A stretch of 12,680 nt of DNA from Bacteroidales bacterium (GCA_030618905.1 JAUXCL010000057.1:1-12680), one strand, 5' to 3'; positions 1 through 7,556 are shown, numbered from the stretch's first letter. Notes: generated by a model from the sequence alone, not told the origin. Program-made: numbers and translations.

Positions 1-31
1 AAAAAAAGAGAGACGCAGTGAAGCGCCTCTC
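1..31 (-). terminator. Possible intrinsic terminator for leftward transcription
   Basis: Bases 8-16 (GAGAGACGC) pair with 23-31 (GCGCCTCTC) through one A-C mismatch around the loop AGTGAA. On the - strand this hairpin is followed directly by seven Ts (bases 7-1), the classical intrinsic terminator layout. On the + strand no T-run follows it. No gene on the - strand ends just to its right, so the transcript it would stop is unidentified. The window edge may cut the T-run. Confidence 0.4.
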
Positions 32-326
32 AGTCTTGCATTAGCGACAATAGTAGATGAAAACTCCATCATCGAAACATCGAAACAGAGTATCTTTAAA
101 TGAAAGCCTAATTAGTGTGATTCGCTTTGAATCATATTTAAACCTGGTTTCGTTGATTTTTTAGAGCCGTAAAAAAAGAACCAAATGAAGCTATTCGCTT
201 CGTTTTCTGAGGATCTTTTACAAGACTGAGGTTTAATGAGTGTTCCCGGCATTTGCACGGGAAGAAAGGATCAAAAAGTAATAAGATATCATCAATACGT
301 AAAAATCGATCCGATGTTACATAAGA
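32..326. other. Non-coding, stem-loop-rich AT-rich region upstream of ffh
   Basis: No protein-coding gene can be supported here. The stretch holds a tandem octamer (CATCGAAA twice, 70-85) and several short inverted repeats: TGATTC/GAATCA (118-123/129-134), TTTTTTA/TAAAAAA (157-163/170-176, loop GAGCCG), GAAGC/GCTTC (187-191/197-201) and TTCCCG/CGGGAA (243-248/258-263). It could be a dispersed intergenic repeat, a decayed gene, or template for an unrecognised small RNA. I looked for SRP RNA, tmRNA and tRNA signatures and saw none. Confidence 0.45.
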
Positions 327-358
327 TTGAACAAATTCAGCGGAAAATGTTAATTTTG
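327..358 (+). promoter_or_regulatory. Bacteroidetes-type promoter for ffh
   Basis: The -7 element TAATTTTG (351-358) matches the Bacteroidetes consensus TAnnTTTG exactly. A TTG at 327-329 lies 21 bp upstream, at the spacing expected for the -33 element. Transcription would begin around 365, giving a leader of fewer than 20 nt before the ffh ATG. There is no Shine-Dalgarno in that leader, which is usual for the phylum. Confidence 0.65.
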
Positions 359-381
359 TGGCCACTAAATTATAAGAAAAT

Positions 382-1713
382 ATGTTTGAAGGATTAAGCG
401 ACAGGCTCGAACGCTCATTTAAGCTGCTCAAAGGACAAGGCCATATCACGGAAATTAACGTGGCCGAGACCATGAAGGAGATACGCCGGGCACTGATCGA
501 TGCGGATGTCAGTTATAAAATTGCCAAGCAGTTCACCGAAGATGTGAAGCAGAAAGCCATGGGGGAAAATGTGCTGACTTCTGTCTCTCCCGGACAGCTT
601 ATGATCAAGATCGTGCGCGACAGCATGGCCGAGCTGATGGGCGGACAGATGGAAGAGATCAACCTGAAAGGCTCACCGGCCATCATCCTGATCGCAGGAC
701 TGCAAGGATCGGGTAAAACGACCTTCGCAGCTAAACTGGCCAACTACCTCAAAACCAAGAAAGGTAAAACACCCATGATGGTTGCCGGCGATGTGTACCG
801 CCCTGCCGCCATTGAACAGCTTAAGGTATTGGGCGAGCAAATTGGTGTTGAAGTTTATACTGAAGAAGACAACAAGGACCCTGTGAAGATCACCAAAAAG
901 TCGATCAGCTACGCCAGGGACAAAGGATATAATGTGGTCATCGTGGATACCGCCGGACGACTTGCCATCGATGAGGAGATGATGAAGGAAATCGCTTCCA
1001 TTAAATCAACGATCAACCCGCAGGAAACGCTGTTTGTGGTCGACTCCATGACCGGCCAGGATGCGGTGAACACTGCCAAATCCTTTAATGATAAGCTTGA
1101 TTATGAGGGTGTTGTGCTGACCAAGCTGGATGGTGATACCCGTGGTGGCGCAGCGCTGACCATCAAATCAGTGGTCAACAAACCGATCAAATTCGTGGGT
1201 ATCGGTGAGAAAATGGATGCCATCGATGTCTTTCATCCTGATCGTATGTCGGACAGGATCCTGGGTATGGGTGATATCATCTCCCTGGTGGAAAGGGCAC
1301 AGGATCAGTTTGATGAAGAAGACGCCAGGAAATTACAACGCAAGATTGCCAAGGACCAGTTTAATTTCAATGACTTCCTGCAGCAGATCAGGCAGATCAA
1401 GAAGATGGGTAATGTGAAGGACCTGGTGGGTATGATACCGGGCATGGGCAAGGCCCTGAAAAATACTGAAATCGACGATGATGCATTCAAGAACATCGAA
1501 GCCATCATACACTCCATGACCCCCTATGAGCGGGAAAACCCGAAAATGCTCAACGGCAGCAGAAGAAAAAGAATTGCCATAGGCAGCGGCACCGACGTAC
1601 AGGAAGTGAACCAGCTGATCAAACAATTCAGCGAAACCAGCAAGATGATGAAGATGATGACCAAGGGCGGTGCGAAGAATATGATGCGGCAGATGAAGAA
1701 TATGAAACAGTGA
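382..1713 (+). CDS. ffh: Signal recognition particle GTPase Ffh (SRP54)
   Basis: Ffh binds the SRP RNA and signal peptides emerging from the ribosome and hands the complex to FtsY at the inner membrane. The 443-aa protein has the normal family length and order. A helical N domain (1-95) is followed by the G domain: P-loop GLQGSGKTT at 106-114, GDVYRPAA at 136-143, DTAGR at 189-193 and TKLDGD at 247-252. The methionine-rich M domain runs from about 325 and carries the RNA-binding stretch SRRKRIAIGSG at 393-403. The tail (421-442) is a Met/Lys-rich run. The ATG start gives the standard N terminus MFEGLSDRL and sits just behind a clear promoter. The stop codon is the first three bases of a heptamer tandem repeat. 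folD follows 70 nt later and could be co-transcribed. Confidence 0.97.
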   Translation: MFEGLSDRLERSFKLLKGQGHITEINVAETMKEIRRALIDADVSYKIAKQFTEDVKQKAMGENVLTSVSPGQLMIKIVRDSMAELMGGQMEEINLKGSPAIILIAGLQGSGKTTFAAKLANYLKTKKGKTPMMVAGDVYRPAAIEQLKVLGEQIGVEVYTEEDNKDPVKITKKSISYARDKGYNVVIVDTAGRLAIDEEMMKEIASIKSTINPQETLFVVDSMTGQDAVNTAKSFNDKLDYEGVVLTKLDGDTRGGAALTIKSVVNKPIKFVGIGEKMDAIDVFHPDRMSDRILGMGDIISLVERAQDQFDEEDARKLQRKIAKDQFNFNDFLQQIRQIKKMGNVKDLVGMIPGMGKALKNTEIDDDAFKNIEAIIHSMTPYERENPKMLNGSRRKRIAIGSGTDVQEVNQLIKQFSETSKMMKMMTKGGAKNMMRQMKNMKQ

Positions 1714-1731
1714 ACAGTGAACAGTGAACAG
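1711..1731 (+). repeat. Heptamer tandem repeat TGAACAG x3
   Basis: Three perfect copies of TGAACAG lie at 1711, 1718 and 1725. The first copy begins with the ffh TGA stop. The last coding bases before it (TGAAACAG, 1703-1710) are a one-base-longer variant of the same unit, so the array may have grown out of the ffh 3' end. Confidence 0.8.
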
Positions 1732-1737
1732 AAATTT

Positions 1738-1765
1738 AACCAATAACCAATAACCAACAACCAAC
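1738..1765 (+). repeat. Heptamer tandem repeat AACCAAT/AACCAAC x4
   Basis: Two copies of AACCAAT (1738, 1745) are followed by two of AACCAAC (1752, 1759) in the ffh-folD spacer, six bases after the TGAACAG array. The unit length is seven, as in the neighbouring array, but the unit sequence is different. No coding role is possible in this spacer. Confidence 0.8.
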
Positions 1766-1783
1766 AACTGTTAATTAAGTGTT

Positions 1784-2665
1784 ATGGAAATTATAGACGG
1801 TAAGAAAGTAGCCAGCGAACTGAAATTAGAGCTGAAGAAGCAAGTTGCTGAGATGATCGAAAACGATATTCCAGCGCCGCACCTGGCTGCTATCCTGGTT
1901 GGGGACGACCCGGCAAGCCACACTTATGTGAATAGTAAGGAAAAGGATTGCAGGGAGGTTGGTTTCATCTCCTCTCTCTATAAGCATCCTGAAAAGATTA
2001 CCGAGCGGGAACTGTTTGAGATCATCGATTATATTAATAATGATGAAGAAATTGATGGCCTGATCGTCCAGTTACCCTTACCAAAGCATATATCTGAATC
2101 CAAGGTGATCCAGCGGATCAACCCGGCGAAAGATGTGGATGGTTTTCACCCTTTGAATGTGGGGAAAATGCTTAAGGGATTGCCAACATACCTTCCGGCA
2201 ACCCCATATGGCATCATGCAGCTGATTGAACGCTATGATATTGATACAGAGGGTAAAAATTGTGTTGTCCTGGGACGTAGCGATATCGTCGGCACGCCCA
2301 TGAGCATTCTCCTATCACGGAAAACGAATCCTGGAAACTGTACAGTTACGCTATGTCACAGCCGGACCAAAGACCTTAAGAAAATTGCTGCAGAAGCTGA
2401 TATATTGATAGCCGCCATTGGCAGTCCTGGCTTTGTGACTGCCGATATGGTAAAGAAAGATGCCGTAGTCATTGATGTAGGCATACATCGTGTCCCAGCA
2501 CCAGAAAAAGCCTCGGGTTTCAAACTGGTCGGGGATGTACAGTTTGCAGAGGTAGCTAAAAAATGCTCATATATCACACCTGTTCCGGGTGGGGTAGGGC
2601 CTATGACAAGAGCAGGATTATTGCAAAATACCTTTATAGCGGCTAAAAAAGAGATCTATTCCTAA
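1784..2665 (+). CDS. folD: Bifunctional methylene-THF dehydrogenase / methenyl-THF cyclohydrolase FolD
   Basis: This cytosolic enzyme interconverts 5,10-methylene-THF, 5,10-methenyl-THF and 10-formyl-THF using NADP, supplying one-carbon units for purines and initiator tRNA formylation. At 293 aa it is full length. The catalytic Tyr-x3-Lys is Y48/K52 in YVNSK. Other family motifs are VQLPLP (95-100), PAKDVDGFHP (114-123), the dinucleotide-binding loop GRSDIVGTP (164-172) and PVPGGVGPMT (266-275). The ATG at 1784 gives the standard N terminus MEIIDGKKVA. No Shine-Dalgarno is visible. queE follows after only about 20 nt, so the two are likely on one transcript, although the pathways are distinct. 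Confidence 0.97.
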   Translation: MEIIDGKKVASELKLELKKQVAEMIENDIPAPHLAAILVGDDPASHTYVNSKEKDCREVGFISSLYKHPEKITERELFEIIDYINNDEEIDGLIVQLPLPKHISESKVIQRINPAKDVDGFHPLNVGKMLKGLPTYLPATPYGIMQLIERYDIDTEGKNCVVLGRSDIVGTPMSILLSRKTNPGNCTVTLCHSRTKDLKKIAAEADILIAAIGSPGFVTADMVKKDAVVIDVGIHRVPAPEKASGFKLVGDVQFAEVAKKCSYITPVPGGVGPMTRAGLLQNTFIAAKKEIYS

Positions 2666-2684
2666 GTCTTCAACCCATAAGGAT

Positions 2685-3317
2685 TTGGAAAACAAGGAAC
2701 AATTATTGCTTGATAGTGGAAAAGCCCTTCCGGTGATGGAGGAGTTTTACAGTATTCAGGGAGAAGGATTCCATACCGGAAAAGCTGCTTATTTTATCAG
2801 GATAGGCGGTTGCGACGTGGGCTGCCACTGGTGTGATGTCAAGGAATCATGGAACGCCGACCTGCATCCACTGGTGAATGTTGAGGGTATCGTGTTGCGT
2901 GCAAAGCAATATCCGGCAAAGGCGGTGGTGATGACCGGGGGAGAGCCTTCTCTGTACAACTTGAAAGCCTTATGTGATGGGCTTATTCAACATGGGATCA
3001 GGATATTCCTGGAGACTTCAGGAGCCTATCCGCTCAATGGGGAATTCGACTGGATCTGCCTTTCACCTAAAAGGAACAGTCCGCCGCAAAAATCAATCCT
3101 GGAGAAAGCCGATGAACTTAAAGTGATCATTGAAGAGGAAGATGACTTCGATTGGGCAGAAGAAAATGCGGGGAAGGTGAATGATTCCTGCATCTTATTC
3201 CTGCAGGCGGAGTGGAGACGGCACCGGGAGATGATGCCACGGATGGTGGATTATGTGCAGGCACACCCGAAGTGGCAAATATCTTTGCAGAGCCATAAGT
3301 ACATGAGGATACCATAA
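2685..3317 (+). CDS. queE: 7-carboxy-7-deazaguanine synthase QueE (radical SAM)
   Basis: QueE turns 6-carboxy-tetrahydropterin into 7-carboxy-7-deazaguanine, the ring-forming step on the way to preQ0 and queuosine in tRNA. The radical-SAM cluster is CDVGCHWC at 43-50 (C43, C47, C50, the CX3CX2C form). The substrate-binding stretch SIQGEG is at 23-28 and the SAM-binding GGEP at 85-88. The 210-aa length fits the family. The start is uncertain. Homologs normally begin 15-20 residues before EEFYSIQGEG, which points to the TTG at 2685; no ATG lies in frame between the folD stop and 2736. The ATG at 2736 would remove the residues before EEFY. The next gene starts 10 nt after the stop, implying co-transcription. 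No other queuosine gene is in the window. Confidence 0.93.
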   Translation: MENKEQLLLDSGKALPVMEEFYSIQGEGFHTGKAAYFIRIGGCDVGCHWCDVKESWNADLHPLVNVEGIVLRAKQYPAKAVVMTGGEPSLYNLKALCDGLIQHGIRIFLETSGAYPLNGEFDWICLSPKRNSPPQKSILEKADELKVIIEEEDDFDWAEENAGKVNDSCILFLQAEWRRHREMMPRMVDYVQAHPKWQISLQSHKYMRIP

Positions 3318-3327
3318 AAATACTTCT

Positions 3328-5274
3328 ATGAAATTACCTGGATTATCCATAATTCTAATCTTCTGGATATTGATATTCGGAAGCCCTGACATTGAAGCCC
3401 AGATTTTTATTGCTGGTGACCTGACCACTTCTGCCAAAGCCAAAAAATGGCAGGATAAAGCCATGGAAGCCTATAGCTTCAAAGAATTTGAAAAAGCCAA
3501 AAACCTCAGTATGAAAGCCCTCTCCTATGATTCAGCGTATATTTTGCCCTACATGATGCTGGGGGATATTTACACGTCAGAAGAGAAATACGCTGAGAGC
3601 ATCCGGATGTATAGTACCATAATCCGGTTTAAACCTGAGGTCCATCCTGATCCATATTATTTCCTTGGCAGGGCCCAGTATATGGATCATCGTTATGCGG
3701 CATCAATTCCAAATTTTAAGAAATTCCTTTTTTTTCGTGACATCGATCCCTTCAGGGCCATGAATGCCGCGAACCTTCTGGCAAGCGCTAGTTTTCGTGC
3801 CCATGCCATGGCCAACCCGGTACCCTTCAATCCGGAGAATATCGGACAAGGGATCAATACTCCTTTTGATGAGTATGTTAACGCGATCTCAACAGATGAA
3901 CGGCTTTTGTTTTTTACCCGGAAAACACCACTAAACCTGGATAAGGGATTGTATGAGGAGAATATTTTTATGTCGGATAATATTGAAGATGCCTGGCAAA
4001 TTGCGGTAGAGTTTGATGCCCGCCTGAATGCGGTCGGCAACCTGGGAGCCTTCACTGTATCACCCGATGGAATGTATATTTTCTTCACGGCCTGCCATCT
4101 GCCGCAGGGCTATGGCAGCTGCGACCTGTATTATATGCAGCGACAGGGAAATATCTGGACCTCTCCTGAGAACCTGGGTCCCATTATCAACACCCCCACA
4201 TGGGAATCTCAACCCTCATTCTCATCTGATGGCAAGACACTATACTTTGCCAGTCGCCGCCCGGGTGGCTTTGGCAGCTCAGATATCTGGAAATCGGAAT
4301 TGTTGCCCGATGGACAATGGGGTGAGCCCTATAATCTTGGGGAAAAGATCAATACTTTACATGCCGAGATGGCCCCAATGATACACCAGGATGGAAAATC
4401 CCTTTATTACTCTTCCACAGGTCATGTGGGGATGGGCGGGTTTGATCTTTTCTTTGCGCATATCGACAGCACTGGATTCTTTGGAGAACCGGTAAACATG
4501 GGTTACCCGATCAATACAGAAGCAGATGAAGTGAATATCATTGTTTCCGCCAGTGGGAGTGAAGCATATATCTCATCCGATCAATATGGGGGTTATGGTA
4601 AGTTTGATATTTATCGATTCGATTTACCCGTAGAAACAAGGCCGGAGAAGGTGACCTATATGCATGGGAAGGTTTATGATGTGGAAAATGGAAAACCGCT
4701 ATTGGCCCGCTTTGAACTCATTGACCTGGAGGATGGCCATGTGGTTATTGAATCTTATTCTGATGTAGTAAATGGGGATTTTTTGGTTTGCCTGCCTGTC
4801 GACCATCAATACGCCCTGAATGTGTCCAGTGAATGGTACCTGTTTTACTCGGAAAACTTCAACCTGACCGGGGAGTATTCTGCAGCAGAACCTTTACATA
4901 AGGATATCCCATTGAAGAAGATCAGTGTTGGCGAGTCGGTTGTCCTGGAAAACATCTTCTATGAAACCGATAAATTTGAATTGAAGGAAGAGTCCAAAAT
5001 TGAACTGCAAAAGCTGATCAGCTACCTCAATCAATACCCATCCCTCAAAATTGAGATCAGTGGCCATACAGACAATGTAGGAACCGAGGATTACAACCTG
5101 GAATTATCAGGCAAGCGTGCTGCATCAGTGTTCCAATACCTTGTAGATGAGGGAATATCACCTGGCAGGCTCGAATCCAAAGGATATGGTTTCTCTTTAG
5201 CTGTGGCATCTAATGATACTGAAGAGGGCAGGGCTAAAAACCGCAGGACGGAGTTTAAGGTAGTAGATTACTAG
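3328..5274 (+). CDS. Exported TPR / PD40 propeller / OmpA_C protein (PorE-like architecture)
   Basis: This 648-aa envelope protein has a type I signal peptide (hydrophobic residues 5-18, likely cleavage after EA at 24) and no lipobox cysteine. TPR-like helices cover about 37-135. Then come PD40/TolB-like blades with recurring F/Y-x-S-x-DG-x-LYF and GG-(F/Y)-G-x-x-D-(I/L) patterns, for example at 243-268, 297-320, 350-375 and 404-430. A beta-sandwich resembling a carboxypeptidase-regulatory domain spans about 443-530. The C-terminal OmpA_C domain (540-648) holds the peptidoglycan-binding pair D582 (GHTDN) and R597 (LSGKR), plus NRR at 638-640. The domain order matches the Porphyromonas type IX secretion factor PorE, a lipoprotein, but Bacteroidetes carry many paralogs with this order and no other secretion gene is nearby. 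Its role is inferred as a periplasmic or outer-membrane peptidoglycan-anchored scaffold. The gene lies 10 nt after queE. Confidence 0.85.
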   Translation: MKLPGLSIILIFWILIFGSPDIEAQIFIAGDLTTSAKAKKWQDKAMEAYSFKEFEKAKNLSMKALSYDSAYILPYMMLGDIYTSEEKYAESIRMYSTIIRFKPEVHPDPYYFLGRAQYMDHRYAASIPNFKKFLFFRDIDPFRAMNAANLLASASFRAHAMANPVPFNPENIGQGINTPFDEYVNAISTDERLLFFTRKTPLNLDKGLYEENIFMSDNIEDAWQIAVEFDARLNAVGNLGAFTVSPDGMYIFFTACHLPQGYGSCDLYYMQRQGNIWTSPENLGPIINTPTWESQPSFSSDGKTLYFASRRPGGFGSSDIWKSELLPDGQWGEPYNLGEKINTLHAEMAPMIHQDGKSLYYSSTGHVGMGGFDLFFAHIDSTGFFGEPVNMGYPINTEADEVNIIVSASGSEAYISSDQYGGYGKFDIYRFDLPVETRPEKVTYMHGKVYDVENGKPLLARFELIDLEDGHVVIESYSDVVNGDFLVCLPVDHQYALNVSSEWYLFYSENFNLTGEYSAAEPLHKDIPLKKISVGESVVLENIFYETDKFELKEESKIELQKLISYLNQYPSLKIEISGHTDNVGTEDYNLELSGKRAASVFQYLVDEGISPGRLESKGYGFSLAVASNDTEEGRAKNRRTEFKVVDY

Positions 5275-5279
5275 ATGCT

Positions 5280-5377
5280 GGATTCAGGACTCAAGACTCA
5301 GGACTCAGGACCCAGGATGAATTGTGATTTGTGATTTTCCCTCTGCATTCTGCATTCCTTGTTCTGCATTCTGCATT
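5280..5377 (+). repeat. Compound heptamer tandem array (14 x 7 nt)
   Basis: The 98 bases read as fourteen consecutive 7-nt units. Units 1-6 are GGATTCA, GGACTCA, AGACTCA, GGACTCA, GGACCCA and a degenerate GGATGAA (5280-5321). Units 7-8 are TTGTGAT twice (5322-5335). A filler TTTCCCT follows (5336-5342). Then come CTGCATT twice, CCTTGTT, and CTGCATT twice (5343-5377). The array begins six bases after the stop codon of the OmpA-like gene. It resembles the two arrays after ffh in unit length but not in unit sequence. Confidence 0.8.
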
Positions 5378-5404
5378 CATAAGATAGGTCTTTATTGCTT
5401 CTCG

Positions 5405-5491
5405 TACCCACCCCCAGGTTTGGTGGTTACGGTAAATGTTTGCAGGTGCGCACCCCCTCCCTTGTCAAGGGAGGGGGACGAGGGGTGGGTA
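5405..5491. repeat. GC-rich nested palindromic element
   Basis: Outer arms TACCCACCCC (5405-5414) and GGGGTGGGTA (5482-5491) are perfect inverted copies. Nested inside is a second perfect inverted repeat with 12-base arms, CCCCCTCCCTTG (5453-5464) and CAAGGGAGGGGG (5466-5477), around a single T. It stands out in an AT-rich spacer. No T-run follows on either strand, so it does not look like an intrinsic terminator. A matching end recurs inverted at 12660-12680, so it is probably a dispersed REP-like repeat. The remaining bases of this spacer (5492-5559) show nothing further that I recognise. Confidence 0.8.
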
Positions 5492-5559
5492 AAAAAATGA
5501 GACCATTGGCCTCAATATACATTTCTTCGCTTTTCGCTCTTACTTCTTCGATTAATTAC

Positions 5560-5567
5560 TATCTTTG
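5560..5567 (+). promoter_or_regulatory. Bacteroidetes -7 element upstream of thrS
   Basis: TATCTTTG matches the consensus TAnnTTTG exactly and lies 28 bp before the ATG of thrS. The predicted start point near 5574 leaves a leader of about 22 nt. The -33 region is poor: no TTTG sits at the usual 19-21 bp spacing, only TTTTCG a little further out. It is the likely promoter for the thrS-infC-rpmI-rplT operon. Confidence 0.6.
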
Positions 5568-5595
5568 CGCTCACTTTTGAAAACGAGTGGAAACT

Positions 5596-7530
5596 ATGAT
5601 CAATATTACTTTACCGGATAACTCAGTCAGGCAGTATGAAGAAGGGATTTCTGCTATTGAGATTGCCAGGAGCATCAGCGAGGGGCTGGCCAGGAATGTG
5701 CTGGCTGCCAGGGTAGATGATGAGGTTTGGGATGCTAATCGTCCCATTAACAAGGATTCCAGGGTAAAGTTATTGACGTGGAATGACAGGGAAGGTAAAG
5801 CCGCCATGTGGCATTCTTCTGCACACCTGATGGCTGAGGCTGTTGAACAGCTTTATCCCGGAGCTAAATTCGGTATTGGCCCTGACATTGAGAATGGCTT
5901 TTATTATGATATCGACTTTGGTGAGCAAAGCATCTCCGACAGTGATTTCAAGAAAATTGAGGACCGCATGCTGGAACTTGCCAGGTCCAAACAAAGCTAT
6001 AATCGCCGGGAGGTGTCCAAGAAGGAGGCAATCAAACATTTCAAGGGTAAGGGTGATGAATATAAGCTTGAGTTGATTGAAGAACTGGAAGATGGGGATA
6101 TCACTTTTTACGAATCAGGTACTTTCACAGACCTTTGCAAAGGGCCACATTTAGCGGATACCAGCCCGATCAAGGCTGTTAAGGTATTGAGCCTTGCCGG
6201 TGCATACTGGCGCGGCGATGAGCACAGAAAGCAATTGACCCGTCTATATGGAATTACATTTCCAAAACAAAAGGAACTGACTGAATTTCTTATTCTGCTT
6301 GAAGAAGCAAAGAAGAGGGATCACCGTAAATTGGGGAAAGAACTTGAGATCTTTGCTTTTTCACAATTAGTGGGCTCCGGGTTGCCCCTGTGGCTGCCTA
6401 AAGGAGCTGCTTTACGTGAACGCCTGGAACAGTTTCTGAAAAAAATGCAGAAAAAAGCCGGCTATGAACAGGTGATCACCCCCCATATTGCAAAAGTGGA
6501 GCTTTTTAAGGTTTCCGGGCACTTCCAGAAGTATGGTGAAGATTCATTTCAGCCTATCTCAACACCCATTGAAGGGGAGGAGTTTTTTCTGAGACCCATG
6601 AACTGCCCTCATCATTGCGAAATCTATAAGATCAAACCAAGATCATACAAGGACCTACCTATACGCATGGCCGAATTTGGCACTGTTTATCGTTACGAGC
6701 AGAGTGGTGAACTTCACGGATTGACCAGGGTGCGAGGCTTTACACAGGATGATGCCCATATTTTCTGTACCGCTGATCAGCTTAAAGATGAATTTAAAGG
6801 GGTAATGGATATTGTTCTGCAGATCTTTAAAGCCTTGGAGTTTAACGATTATATCATTCAAATATCATTAAGGGATCCTGATGACAAGGAAAAGTATATT
6901 GGCTCGGATGAGAACTGGGAAAAGGCTGAGAAGGCTATACTTGAGGTGGCTGAAGAATGGGGACTGGAGACTGAGATCATAGTGGGTGAAGCTGCATTCT
7001 ACGGTCCCAAGATGGACTTCATGGTCAAAGATGCACTGGGAAGGCAATGGCAGTTGGGAACCATACAGGTTGATTATAACCTGCCGGAAAGATTTGAACT
7101 GGAATATGTGGGCAGCGATAATGAGAAGCACAGGCCCATCATGATCCACAGGGCCCCATTTGGATCTATGGAAAGATTTGTTGCTGTACTTCTCGAGCAT
7201 TGTGCCGGAAAGTTTCCCTTATGGCTGACTCCGGATCAGGCTATTGTGTTGCCAATCAGTGAAAAATATCATAATTATGCAAAAAAAGTTTTAAATTTGC
7301 TAAATAATTACGAAATTCGCGCCCTTATTGATGAGAGAAGTGAGAAGACAGGTCGCAAAATTCGTGATGCTGAGTTGAACAAGATCCCCTATATGCTTAT
7401 CGTTGGGGAGAAGGAAGAGCAGGAGGGAACAGTATCCGTGAGGAAACAGGGAGAAGGTGACCTGGGTACATTTACAATTGACAATTTTAAAGATATGATT
7501 GACCAGGAAGTTAAGGAAGTACTGGAATAG
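5596..7530 (+). CDS. thrS: Threonyl-tRNA synthetase
   Basis: ThrRS charges tRNA-Thr and hydrolyses mischarged Ser-tRNA-Thr. From the ATG at 5596 the protein is 644 aa, the usual length. It has an N-terminal TGS domain (1-62), then the editing domain with HxxxH at H73/H77 and C181/H185 in DLCKGPH. The class II catalytic core holds the zinc ligands C337 (MNCPHH), H388 (DDAHIF) and H518 (MIHRAP), motif 2 around 357-388 and motif 3 HRAPFGSMERF at 518-528. An anticodon-binding domain follows from about 545. A GTG at 5587 would add three residues, but the family normally begins M-(I/K)-(N/K)-ITLPDGS, so the ATG is preferred. infC starts 26 nt after the stop. The thrS-infC-rpmI-rplT order is an ancient translation operon. 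Confidence 0.97.
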   Translation: MINITLPDNSVRQYEEGISAIEIARSISEGLARNVLAARVDDEVWDANRPINKDSRVKLLTWNDREGKAAMWHSSAHLMAEAVEQLYPGAKFGIGPDIENGFYYDIDFGEQSISDSDFKKIEDRMLELARSKQSYNRREVSKKEAIKHFKGKGDEYKLELIEELEDGDITFYESGTFTDLCKGPHLADTSPIKAVKVLSLAGAYWRGDEHRKQLTRLYGITFPKQKELTEFLILLEEAKKRDHRKLGKELEIFAFSQLVGSGLPLWLPKGAALRERLEQFLKKMQKKAGYEQVITPHIAKVELFKVSGHFQKYGEDSFQPISTPIEGEEFFLRPMNCPHHCEIYKIKPRSYKDLPIRMAEFGTVYRYEQSGELHGLTRVRGFTQDDAHIFCTADQLKDEFKGVMDIVLQIFKALEFNDYIIQISLRDPDDKEKYIGSDENWEKAEKAILEVAEEWGLETEIIVGEAAFYGPKMDFMVKDALGRQWQLGTIQVDYNLPERFELEYVGSDNEKHRPIMIHRAPFGSMERFVAVLLEHCAGKFPLWLTPDQAIVLPISEKYHNYAKKVLNLLNNYEIRALIDERSEKTGRKIRDAELNKIPYMLIVGEKEEQEGTVSVRKQGEGDLGTFTIDNFKDMIDQEVKEVLE

Positions 7531-7543
7531 TATTCACTAATAT

Positions 7544-7549
7544 AGGAGG
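7544..7549 (+). promoter_or_regulatory. Perfect Shine-Dalgarno that fixes the infC start
   Basis: AGGAGG lies 7 nt before the ATA codon at 7557, the optimal spacing. No other gene in this window has such a site, as expected for Bacteroidota, where Shine-Dalgarno use is weak. It supports an ATA start for infC rather than the GTG at 7659. Confidence 0.8.
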
Positions 7550-7556
7550 ACAAACA

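Noticed and set aside
236..397. 53-codon + strand frame starting ATGAGTGTT
   Set aside because: It runs through the ffh promoter and into ffh in another frame, and has no family resemblance.
138..473. 111-codon open frame on the - strand covering the ffh leader and 5' end
   Set aside because: It overlaps the first 92 bases of ffh and the whole ffh promoter, shows no recognisable motif, and its middle is made of low-complexity stem-loop sequence.
5280..5377. Heptamer arrays as a CRISPR-like array
   Set aside because: Units are 7 nt with no spacers and no cas genes nearby.
5405..5491. GC-rich palindrome as a transcription terminator for the OmpA-like gene
   Set aside because: Neither strand has a T-run after the stem; on the + strand it is followed by an A-run.
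5395..5580. 61-codon + strand frame before thrS
   Set aside because: It is formed by the GC-rich palindrome and the thrS promoter; composition is not protein-like.
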